Source: Methanobacteriota archaeon
GTDB lineage: Archaea; Halobacteriota; Methanomicrobia; Methanomicrobiales; Methanoculleaceae
DNA: 64,000 nucleotides
Assembly: GCA_023393455.1 (NCBI GenBank)
Contig: JAEWLJ010000012.1
Location: 29,510 to 93,509 of the forward strand
Reading direction: 5' to 3'
The position numbers and the translations under genes were made by a program. Each line of letters starts with the position of its first letter. Position 1 is the stretch's first letter. Below, piece by piece: positions 26,930 to 34,500 of this stretch. The notes beneath the pieces were generated by a model. It searched no databases. It was not told the origin of the DNA and saw only the letters and a list, made by a program, of their open reading frames with translations.

Positions 26930-27276
26930 CGCAAGATCCTTGTACTTTCCCGAACCCTCCCTTCTGTGTCCCCTTCTGTTGAATTCATCGATGAGTCTAT
27001 CATCTCGATCGATCACCCCGGGCTCATCGCCGCGGCCATCAAAGGCGAGGTCCCCGGCGCGTGGCACCCCCTCTCAGTAGCACGGTCGATGACCTCCTAG
27101 CGATGAAGTGAGCGCTTGCCGGGGATGTACCCCTACAGGAACAGTCGCAGCTGGGGGCAGAGTGTGCACGGGCCGATGCGGAGATCGACCAGATCGTGTA
27201 TGCGCTCTACGGGCTGACTGAGGAAGAGATAGCGGCTGTGGGGGGTAGTCCTTTCTGCTCTGTCGAATAGGGACGT
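26930..27276 (+). pseudogene. Relic of a second Eco57I-like methylase C-terminus
   Basis: From about 27120 one frame reads ALAGDVPLQEQSQLG, then ADAEIDQIVYALYGLTEEEIAAVGG. This is nearly the same as the C-terminus of the intact methylase 1.1 kb upstream (REIDVLVYELYGLTEEEIAVVE). Just before it, another broken frame (about 26975-27100) gives EFIDESIISIDHPGLIAAAIKG, which also looks coding. No start or catalytic part remains. The rest of the 26866-27472 gap shows nothing else. Confidence 0.65.
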
Positions 27277-27472
27277 AAAATTTCTCCCTGACTTCCCGCC
27301 CAGTTAAGCACATACCTCAGGGTATTCAGGTTTGTGCATTGTTTTTCAAGTTCCCCGTCGTGATAATCCACATTCGCCTGCTGTGAGATGTGCTTATCCT
27401 GTAAGCACATTATGAGCCCACCTTTCGCACTAACTTGGACCTCTGGTCGAAATATTAAACCACATGATTTAT

Positions 27473-29767
27473 TCAATCCTCATTATGATTTTCAGGAATA
27501 TCCACTAATAAAATTTCAAAAATGTAATTCAGCAAAGGTGCAAATATTTGCATAGACCTATACACAGTCGTATCAGTTGCGACAACTGCTGGATTGTGTA
27601 CAAACATATCAAGAGATATTTCTTTGAGATGAGCATTAATATTTGTTTTTATATCTTTAGACAAGGGTAGTTGATATTCAGTGGATATACATTGAAATTT
27701 GGCAATGAACTCTGGGTCTTGCACGCTAATATATTTTTTATAATCTGGGCTGTTAGGGTGACAAGCACGTATGTTCATTACCTTATTAACCAAATTCGGA
27801 AACTTCTCAGTCATCTCTTCATCGACAAGATGTTCGAAGAATTCCTTAGCAGACGATTCAATCAGTATTCGGATCGCTGCCATGCAAAGAGTGGGTGCTT
27901 GCACATAGTGGGATGATATGGCATCGACTAACTCAGGCAACTTAAATGAATGCGCACGTAGATCATCAAGTTTTGGAAATAAAATATCTATTCTCGGAGA
28001 TTTTGCGCCAGATCCTGGTTGATGCTCTATTTCTTTAACGGTAATTGATAGTGTACGTTGAAATTCCTCATAACGGTAAAGTACAATATGTTGACCAACT
28101 GAATTATTTCTGTCGAATACATCATTTCTTATAACTGTATTTTTATTCTGTGAGAGTATAATTATACTATCAGGAGTAACATCCTTGCAGCTTGAAATTG
28201 CGATGAAATCTCTTAGGTTTACTGAGTTCCCTTTATAGATGGTAGTTGTGCTTTTTTGTAAATCAAATTCTGGGATTACACTTTTATAATGAATTGTGAG
28301 TGTGTGCGACTTATCATCTAAATTTAACTTAATCTCATAAGAGCCAGCTCGATCCGCTGAAACAATCCAATCGTCACTTATAGAGATTTGAGATTTATCA
28401 AAATCCAAATCTATATCATCTAGTCCGATATTATCGCATATTACCGCCTTCTCTAAATTAAACGTCTCCCCTACCTTCACAGTAACATTACTGTCTCTTA
28501 AACTCACCGATTGAATTGGTGGGTTCTTAACTGCTATATCTATTCTAGCAAAAATACCCACAATAATATCGCGCATAATATGTATGAACTTTCTTTGGGC
28601 CATTGAATCGAAGAAATCATTCCGTTCCTTAGATATCTTTAATTCCTCATTATGCTCGTTATAATTCGTGATATCTAAATATCCATATGTATTTTTTAAT
28701 TTATAGTTAGTCGCTTTAACATTCTGACTGACTTCTGAGAGGGTGAGCCAATCATTTTCTTTATCAAGATATCGATATAAACTGTAGTTGTTAATATATA
28801 TCCTGACGCCTACCGGCCATTGTTCTAGATCATCATTCTTCCGGTGTCGCCATGTGTAAAAGACCCCAGAAAAAGCAGGTAGTTCGATCGGCAAATACTG
28901 CTCATTAAAAGCCTTTGATTCGCAGACACTTTTTATAGGCGCTACTCCACTTTCAGGAGCTCGAATGTCGCTTACAAAGCGATCAACAGTACGCTTATCT
29001 CTGAGGTCAATGCTCTTTCCATTGAATGTGTAAAAATTTGATATGTTATCTTCATATGATAAGGTAATCTGATTGTCCTCATAGCTAAAACTGGCTTTTG
29101 CAATAAATCCGCTATTAGCACGTTTATTTCTGTTATAGTAACTCTCAAGGGTTTCTGCAGGATAGTGGGATTCTTCCATCCCATCAATAACAAGATTAAT
29201 ACGAGGCAGATTTTCATGACCTGTAAAAAATCTAATTGAAGCCATAAAGAGTTTAATTTTTTCTTCTGGCAGAAGGATCATTTGAAGTTTGGCGGGTTCA
29301 ATATTTTTTAAAGTAACGATAGTCCCCTTAAATTCACTTTTTGCTTCAACGTATGTATATTTTTGCTCTCCCTTTTTCCAAACAAGATAGTATGATCTTC
29401 TATCTAAAATTGAATAGGTTTCTATTTCAAGAGTATCTGCAATAAAGAAGGCTGTAAGAAGACCTAATCCCTTGCTCCCTGAAAAAGGGTTATCGATTGG
29501 CGAGTGGATCTTATCACCAACCATTTTGGATGAATAACCAGCTTCCCCCAAATGTTCTAATTCATCTTTTGACAAACCCTCTCCAAAATCGGTAATCGTA
29601 ATTACCCTGTTTTCTGTATTAATGTTAATAATTATTGGGTCGTGCTTATTAAGGCAGGAGTCAGAAGCATTTTTTACTAACTCTGTTAACGCAATTACTG
29701 GACTTTGCACCGCTGCTAAAACATCTTCATATCTTCCAGCTTGGATATTTGCTTGAATCTCAGGCAT
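27473..29767 (-). CDS. GHKL (MutL/MORC/Hsp90-type) ATPase, partner of a DNA methyltransferase
   Basis: From the ATG at 29767 (after GGAGATCACTGAA, a plausible ribosome site) the protein has 764 residues. The Bergerat ATP-binding fold is complete: N box ALTELVKNASD (E29, N33, D36), G1 box ITDFGEG (D60), G2 box GSKGLGLLTAFF (97-107). Downstream are an S5-like segment, two immunoglobulin-like repeats (about 455-610, VKVGETFNLEKAV and IYKGNSVNLRDFI), and a helical C-terminus with AAIRILIESSAKEFFEHLV. There is no recognisable nuclease. It starts one base after the stop of the upstream DNA methyltransferase. Both genes are AT-rich, unlike the rest of the window. MutL/MORC-like ATPases in restriction-modification operons are known. 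Confidence 0.78.
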   Translation of the reverse strand: MPEIQANIQAGRYEDVLAAVQSPVIALTELVKNASDSCLNKHDPIIININTENRVITITDFGEGLSKDELEHLGEAGYSSKMVGDKIHSPIDNPFSGSKGLGLLTAFFIADTLEIETYSILDRRSYYLVWKKGEQKYTYVEAKSEFKGTIVTLKNIEPAKLQMILLPEEKIKLFMASIRFFTGHENLPRINLVIDGMEESHYPAETLESYYNRNKRANSGFIAKASFSYEDNQITLSYEDNISNFYTFNGKSIDLRDKRTVDRFVSDIRAPESGVAPIKSVCESKAFNEQYLPIELPAFSGVFYTWRHRKNDDLEQWPVGVRIYINNYSLYRYLDKENDWLTLSEVSQNVKATNYKLKNTYGYLDITNYNEHNEELKISKERNDFFDSMAQRKFIHIMRDIIVGIFARIDIAVKNPPIQSVSLRDSNVTVKVGETFNLEKAVICDNIGLDDIDLDFDKSQISISDDWIVSADRAGSYEIKLNLDDKSHTLTIHYKSVIPEFDLQKSTTTIYKGNSVNLRDFIAISSCKDVTPDSIIILSQNKNTVIRNDVFDRNNSVGQHIVLYRYEEFQRTLSITVKEIEHQPGSGAKSPRIDILFPKLDDLRAHSFKLPELVDAISSHYVQAPTLCMAAIRILIESSAKEFFEHLVDEEMTEKFPNLVNKVMNIRACHPNSPDYKKYISVQDPEFIAKFQCISTEYQLPLSKDIKTNINAHLKEISLDMFVHNPAVVATDTTVYRSMQIFAPLLNYIFEILLVDIPENHNED

Positions 29768-29768
29768 T

Positions 29769-31031
29769 TCAGTGATCTCCTTTCCTAAACAATAATACAG
29801 TCTCTTTTGACATTGAATCAACGGGTTTACCATCTGATAATCTTGAAACGCGAATAGGCATTCTTTTATTTATGATATTTCTATTAATAATGTGGATTAA
29901 TTCCAGTCCATAATATTGTGCGATTTCTTTATTTACTTCAATAAATGGAAACTCCAAGCGATCAACCGTTCTATTACCTAGTGTTAAAACCATACTGCCA
30001 TTTGTTTTTAAAAGACGAGCCATTAATCGAAATGCATTTTCATAATCATTATAAAAACGCTTTATTTTGGCTTGCTTATGAGGAGATAGTTGAGATACAT
30101 ATGACGAAACAACGGGAGAATAGTAAAATGCATTATTTGTAGAATGTGTGCCGCCCAAACTCATCGAATCGATCTTAGAAAAATTATCTACATAACTTGA
30201 GTCATATTGGAAATCATTGCTGTCAATCCAAAGCAATTGTAATACAGAAAACTGGCCATATGTTACTGTCGTTGCATTATCTCCGTAAGGCGGTGATGTA
30301 CAGATTATGTCAAAAGAGTTTGGCTCATAAGTTTTCATTATTTCTATAGAATCACCGCAAATCAATTGAAATGGCCCTTGTTTTGGGTGGCCAATTAACT
30401 TGTACGTTTCCCTTATTTTTTGGAAAAAATCACTGAAAACATTGTTCTCCATTTCAGAAATTTTTTTAGCTTCCTTAAGATGTAATTTGAAAGTTGAAGT
30501 TCGAGTATTGCTATATTGTTTAACTATTTCTCCAAAACAAAGCCAAAAGTATCTACGCGCTTTTGAATTAGGTTCCATGGTTATAGCTGCTCGAATAACG
30601 CGGAGATCATTAATAACATCGTCACGAAACCACTTTTGAATATTGTCAAAAGAATGAAGAGTTGCAAGATTATTTTTTCTCAGATTTTCAATTCGTTGCA
30701 CTATTTCATGATTTGCAAACTTGATTATTTGTGGATCATATTTCTCGAGTTTTACGAGTGAAATAATATGTGCATATGGATTAATATCCACCCCCCATAC
30801 CTCGAGCCCTAATGATTGCCCTTCAACTAGTGTTACTCCCGAGCCGTGAAACGGATCAAGCATTTTTTGATAGGCAGGATTTTCTTTCAGCAAGAGTTTT
30901 AATAGTTCATGTTGCATTGGGGCAACCATAGGTGCCGGATAATTTGTAATACTATGTATTCCGTCGTTTTTTGCATCTTTAAAGTCCCAATATTCATCAT
31001 TATATGAATTTAACGCAGTTGCTAAAGTCAT
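29769..31031 (-). CDS. DNA methyltransferase (TSPPY type)
   Basis: This 420-residue protein has motif I MLDPFHGSGVTLVEG (about 57-70) and the catalytic motif CTSPPYGDN (about 240), which suits N4-cytosine or N6-adenine methylation of DNA. WGVDINPYAH follows motif I. Between the two motifs lies a long helical insert (FWLCFGEIVKQYSNTRTSTFK), probably the target-recognition part. The ATG follows GAAGGAG at a good distance. It is the first gene of an AT-rich two-gene operon with the GHKL ATPase. Confidence 0.85.
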   Translation of the reverse strand: MTLATALNSYNDEYWDFKDAKNDGIHSITNYPAPMVAPMQHELLKLLLKENPAYQKMLDPFHGSGVTLVEGQSLGLEVWGVDINPYAHIISLVKLEKYDPQIIKFANHEIVQRIENLRKNNLATLHSFDNIQKWFRDDVINDLRVIRAAITMEPNSKARRYFWLCFGEIVKQYSNTRTSTFKLHLKEAKKISEMENNVFSDFFQKIRETYKLIGHPKQGPFQLICGDSIEIMKTYEPNSFDIICTSPPYGDNATTVTYGQFSVLQLLWIDSNDFQYDSSYVDNFSKIDSMSLGGTHSTNNAFYYSPVVSSYVSQLSPHKQAKIKRFYNDYENAFRLMARLLKTNGSMVLTLGNRTVDRLEFPFIEVNKEIAQYYGLELIHIINRNIINKRMPIRVSRLSDGKPVDSMSKETVLLFRKGDH

Positions 31032-31035
31032 GTTA

Positions 31036-31080
31036 CTCCTTCGATTTGAGATACTTTATTTATGAAAGATATAAATATAT
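31036..31080 (-). promoter_or_regulatory. Promoter and ribosome site of the methyltransferase-GHKL operon
   Basis: Read on the minus strand, TATACATATATTTATATC (about 31062-31079) is a clear TATA region about 35-45 bases before the ATG. AAGGAG ends 5 bases before it, so the transcript has a short leader with a real Shine-Dalgarno site. This arrangement differs from the mostly leaderless-looking starts elsewhere in the window. Confidence 0.6.
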
Positions 31081-31125
31081 GTATACCCTGTTGGTATCAG
31101 GAGCACCGCCGATCTCATTAAAGAG

Positions 31126-31302
31126 TCAAAGGTGTGCATCAAGACTCTCAAACACAGTCTGATGATAGTAGAAGTAGGAGATCCTGAACTTGTCCCAAAA
31201 TGCTTCCATCGGGAGGGGGACACCTCCATAGGCGCTACTTAGGATATGGATATTCAAGGGGATAGCGCTCAATTCAATAAAATAGGGCATATTTTTGGGC
31301 AT
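31126..31302 (-). CDS. Small unknown ORF, possible gene remnant
   Basis: 58 codons from ATG: MPKNMPYFIELSAIPLNIHI, then GGVPLPMEAFWDKFRISYFYYHQTVFESLDAHL. The text is protein-like (aromatic-rich, amphipathic) and the frame stays open upstream of the ATG to about 31375, so it may be the end of a truncated gene. The family is not recognised. FWD-L text recurs in copies of the dispersed repeat, which may be coincidence. Confidence 0.35.
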   Translation of the reverse strand: MPKNMPYFIELSAIPLNIHILSSAYGGVPLPMEAFWDKFRISYFYYHQTVFESLDAHL

Positions 31303-31469
31303 CTCGGTCTCAAGAACATGGTGGCATGCGATAATAGTTATCCCCCTCCGAAAACGGTGTTGATCACTGGAATCTCATTGGAAAGAACCTTCAGAGAGTA
31401 GTAGATGAAAGTTCGCCAATTGCTTAAAACTCGCCGATACCAACAGAAATGCATTGCTGCCATATAGTA

Positions 31470-31660
31470 AGTTAGCGCCAATGGCGGACACCCCCTCCCG
31501 GTCCCTCCCCCACCCAGGCGCATATCCCATAGAAAGCTGTTTCACCATCTTTGCCCAGGAATAGTTCAGGTAGCAGTTATCCGGGGAAATAAGTACTCTG
31601 ATAAGGGTGTACCGAAGGTCCGGAGATCATTTTGGGACTACCTCCCTAAGATCTACAATG
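31470..31660 (-). repeat. Dispersed intergenic repeat, copy E (inverted)
   Basis: On the minus strand this copy reads GAGGTAGTCCCAAAATGATC with CGGACCTTCGGTACACCC, then CTGAACTATTCCTGGGC and GGTGAAACAGCTTTC (31532-31546), followed by TATGGGATAT and a G-rich run. The order matches the copy truncated at the window end (63.87-64.0 kb) and copy A near 0.7 kb. On the plus strand, about 31626-31760 also stays open (FWDYLPKIYNVLFQFDAECYQEW), so part of it may be old coding sequence. Confidence 0.6.
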
Positions 31661-31796
31661 TGCTCTTCCAGTTCGACGCCGAGTGCTACCAGGAGTGGGT
31701 GGCAGAGCTCGCGGTCTGGCTGGGGGACAGGGGCGAAGGAGAGAGGACGAGTCCCTACCACCTTCAGGTGACCGTTTGCAACAGGGCCCCTCCTGA

Positions 31797-32021
31797 TGTT
31801 GCAAACGTCACAAGGCGCTCCCGGGGATACTCGACCACAGGGCGTTTGAGGAGGTGAAGACTGAACTCGGCCGGTGTGATGTCTGTAATACGGGGAAGGT
31901 GGTCTACCGCTCGCGAGAGACAGAGACAAACGTCTGTGCGGGGTGTTACGCCCGGCTGGAGCGCGCCGAGATCGAGCGCATGCTGACCATTATCGGTGAG
32001 GCAGCAGAGATGAGCCGGTGA
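31797..32021 (+). pseudogene. Relic of the primase-helicase C-terminal zinc ribbon
   Basis: The frame reads ALPGILDHRAFEEVKTELG then RCDVCNTGKVVYRSRE and VCAGCYARLERAEIERM. It aligns residue by residue with the C-terminus of the 933-residue primase-helicase at 16.5-16.65 kb (GVLDPREFLRVKVEIGRCDLC and LCEGCYARL). Only this tail remains; a TGA precedes it. A GTG at 31854 could start a 55-residue protein, so a free-standing zinc ribbon is not excluded. It marks the site of a second, decayed element. Confidence 0.7.
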
Positions 32022-32104
32022 ATGCCAGCCGGGACGCCCCTACAACCGGCAACCCGGGGGAAAAGCGTTATCCTGACGGGGAGGTAACAGGAGTATGATA
32101 CGGT

Positions 32105-32407
32105 ATGCTTACGGCTGACGGCATCCTCGGTGCGCTGGCGGAACACCGCGAACGGATCAGGAGCCTGGGCGTTCGGCGGATCGGGGTCTTCGGGTCGTTT
32201 GCCCGGGGGGAAGAGCGCGAAGAGAGTGATATCGACATCCTCATCGAGTTCAAGGAAGGAGGGCGCTCCTTTGACACGTACATGGACCTCAAGTTCTTCC
32301 TCGAAGATCTCTTCGGGAGAAGAGTCGACCTCGTCGACCGCGATGCCATAAAGCCGGCTCTCGCACCGCATATCCTCCGGAGCGTTCGGTATGTCCCGGG
32401 AATATAA
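32105..32407 (+). CDS. mntA: MNT-type minimal nucleotidyltransferase (antitoxin)
   Basis: This 100-residue protein has the nucleotidyltransferase signature GVFGSFARGEEREESDIDILIEF, with the GSxAR and SDxDxL elements that bind metal and ATP. In MNT/HEPN modules this enzyme adds AMP units to the HEPN RNase toxin and silences it. The 3' end overlaps the HEPN gene by 17 bases. The protein appears intact. Confidence 0.9.
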   Translation: MLTADGILGALAEHRERIRSLGVRRIGVFGSFARGEEREESDIDILIEFKEGGRSFDTYMDLKFFLEDLFGRRVDLVDRDAIKPALAPHILRSVRYVPGI

Positions 32408-32731
32408 CCTCTATCTCAATGATACCCTTGAGGCTATCGGGAGAATTGAGCGGTATACCCGGGGAATGGACTACGAGGGGTTCCTGGCAGACGACCTGGT
32501 GCAGGACGGAGTGATCCGGAACCTCATGGTCATCGGCGAGGCAAACTCATCCCCGAACCGCTGAAACGTGAACACGCCGATATTTCCTGGAGAAAGATTG
32601 CAGGAATGCGCGACATCCTCATCCACGCATACTTCGGGATCCATAACGAGATCGTGTGGGACGTTGTCAGGAACAAGATCCCGGAACTCCGGGGCGCAAT
32701 CAGGCAGATGCTTGATGACGGGGCCGCCTGA
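32391..32731 (+). pseudogene. hepT: HepT-like HEPN RNase toxin, frameshifted
   Basis: The first frame gives SREYNLYLNDTLEAIGRIERYT and continues to NLMVIGEAN, then stops at 32564. The expected continuation, KLIPEPLKREHADISWRKIAGMRDILIHAYFGIHNEIVW, is present in a different frame up to 32731, including the catalytic R-x4-H motif (RDILIH). The break is at about 32540-32548 (GAGGCAAACTC). The toxin is thus interrupted before its active site, while its antitoxin is intact. Confidence 0.85.
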
Positions 32732-32871
32732 TCACCCTCTGCCGGGGTTCGGTGCCCGAGAACGGCTTGCCCCGCCGACGTCGCCCGCACCAATGCCCGG
32801 TCGATCGCAAACCCCTCGCCATCCGCTGCGCTCCTCCCGCAAACCCGGCGGCCGGCCGGGTCCGATTGTTA

Positions 32872-32991
32872 TGCGTCACCGGTGTCGCACCACCGGTTTT
32901 GTGCGACACAAAAATGCACTCTGTGTCGCACAAAGTTTTTTGTGGGTCATAGGTGTCGCACAAATTCCGGTGTGGGTCACGAGTGTCCCAC
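32872..32991. repeat. 30-bp-period array of GTGTCGCAC / GTGGGTCA boxes
   Basis: GTGTCGCAC occurs at 32882-32890, inverted at 32901-32909, then at 32923-32931 and 32953-32961, with GTGTCCCAC at 32983-32991. The last three are exactly 30 bases apart. A second box, GTGGGTCA, lies 11 bases before two of them (32942 and 32972), with TGCGTCAC at 32872 before the first. The array lies between the end of the HEPN gene and the 3' end of the Fic gene, so it is not a promoter. One frame encodes repeated VGHxCRT/GHECPT text. Confidence 0.75.
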
Positions 32992-33070
32992 AACCACCTC
33001 CGGGGCATGGTTTCTGTCTATCGGATCGGGGTTCTGGTCTACACGAAACGGCCTGGGGATACCAGAGTAT

Positions 33071-34180
33071 TCACAACCGGTCCCCCTCGGTGATGGCGAG
33101 CAGGCGCGGGAAGGCATAGGTCGCGGCACGCCGCCCTCCGCCCTCGGTAAGGACGGCGATGATCCCCTGTTCACGGAGCTGCTGGAGGATCCGCTCTGCC
33201 GCCCTCCGTGGTATCGCCGCCTGCTCGAAAAACTCAGCCGAACTGAAGACCGGCGTCTTAAAGAGCGCATCGAGCGCGGCGACCGCATACTGCGACCGGG
33301 TCACCTCCGGCACCGTCTGCTTCATCTCGTCGTAAAGGTCGAGGATTGCCGTTGCTTTCCGGCCGTTCGCCCCCGCCTGCTCCTCGATGGCGTGGAGGAA
33401 GAACGCGATCCAGCCGTTCCAGTCCCCGTCCCGCGAGACCGCGAGCAGCCGCTCGTAGTAGACCGGCCGGTTCCGCTCGAGGTAGGCGCTGATGTAGAAC
33501 ATCGGGCTCCCGATCAGCCCCTTCTCGTAGAGGATGAGGGGGATGAGCATCCGCCCGATACGCCCGTTGCCGTCGCAGAACGGGTGGATGAGCTCGAACT
33601 GCGCTTTCAGGACCGAGACCTGGACGAGAACGTCCAACTCCCCGCTCTGCAGGTAGGCCTCCCAGTCCCCGAGCGCCCCGGGAAGATCCTCCGGCGCCGG
33701 CGGGACATAGATCGCGTGCTCGATCTGGGCGTCCCGCCCGATGAAGTTCTGGATCGTGCGGATGCACCCCGGCTCCCGGTCCATGCCCCGGCTGCCGGAG
33801 AGAAGGATCCGGTGCAGGTCGCAGACGAGGGCTAAGTCCAGCCGCCGGGTCTTGAGGGCTTCCACCGCAGTATTCAGCGCCTCCCGGTAGTTGATGATCT
33901 CCTGGATATCGGCAAGCGCCGCATCGCCGATCGGCTCCCTCGGGTTCGCCTCAAACCGCAGGACGTCCTCGAGCGACGCCTGGGTTCCCTCGATCCTCGA
34001 CGAGAGCACCGCCTCCTGCGTCAGGAGCGGGGAGAGGAGGAGCCGTGGGTTTGGGGTCGCCTGGAGGATGCCGTCGTACCGGGCGAGGGCGCGGTTCGCC
34101 GACGCTATCTGCGGGATATGGGCCTCCCAGTCGATGCCGGCCGGGGGCAGCGGCTCCGGGACATAGGGTTGGACCGTCAC
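33071..34180 (-). CDS. Fic family AMP-transferase
   Basis: This 369-residue protein (GTG start overlapping an upstream TGA) has the Fic core HPFCDGNGRIGR near residue 200, which transfers AMP or another nucleotide to a hydroxyl of a target protein. An N-terminal inhibitory helix motif, SSRIEGT (about residue 61), places it in the self-inhibited class. The C-terminus (FSSAEFFEQAAIPRRAAERILQQLREQGII) is a winged-helix domain. Such proteins are common stand-alone genes in archaeal accessory regions. Confidence 0.9.
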   Translation of the reverse strand: MTVQPYVPEPLPPAGIDWEAHIPQIASANRALARYDGILQATPNPRLLLSPLLTQEAVLSSRIEGTQASLEDVLRFEANPREPIGDAALADIQEIINYREALNTAVEALKTRRLDLALVCDLHRILLSGSRGMDREPGCIRTIQNFIGRDAQIEHAIYVPPAPEDLPGALGDWEAYLQSGELDVLVQVSVLKAQFELIHPFCDGNGRIGRMLIPLILYEKGLIGSPMFYISAYLERNRPVYYERLLAVSRDGDWNGWIAFFLHAIEEQAGANGRKATAILDLYDEMKQTVPEVTRSQYAVAALDALFKTPVFSSAEFFEQAAIPRRAAERILQQLREQGIIAVLTEGGGRRAATYAFPRLLAITEGDRL

Positions 34181-34500
34181 GCCGTCTCTGCCTCCGTGTT
34201 ATCCACTCCTGTCATTCTTCACCCTCCGCAAGGTCGTAGTTCGTCCGCACCACCCCGATATCGTGCTCGAGACTCACCGTTCATCAGGGCAATCGGCGTC
34301 CTGTCCGGCTGCTCCGCGTCCTGCCGGGTTGCCATATACCTATTCGTGGCGGGAGAGTGTATTAAGAGTGCTCATTCACGATTGCATGGGTTCCTGACCG
34401 GCGGATCCGCCGGCCATCTCGCTATAACCGATTCAAATCCGGACCTCACCGGCCGGGCTTATGCCAAAAAAGATTGGATCACAAACAGATCCCGCCCCCC
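34181..34500. other. Gap between Fic and Orc1/Cdc6 genes, with small broken reading frames
   Basis: On the minus strand an ATG near 34334 opens MATRQDAEQPDRTPIALMNGE, then a second frame gives LEHDIGVVRTNYDLAEGEE ending at a TGA whose ATG overlap starts MTGVDNTEAETA. That last frame ends in the TGA that overlaps the Fic start. This looks like a decayed small gene ahead of fic in the same transcript. The part from about 34340 to 34500 shows nothing further. Confidence 0.4.

Noticed and set aside
31338..31523. 61-codon frame on the minus strand (MRLGGGGTGRG...)
   Set aside because: It runs through the dispersed repeat and its G-rich start; no ribosome site or family features.
32872..32991. Possible CRISPR array
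   Set aside because: The period (30 bases) is too short for repeat plus spacer, the spacing is filled by second boxes, and no cas genes are in the window.
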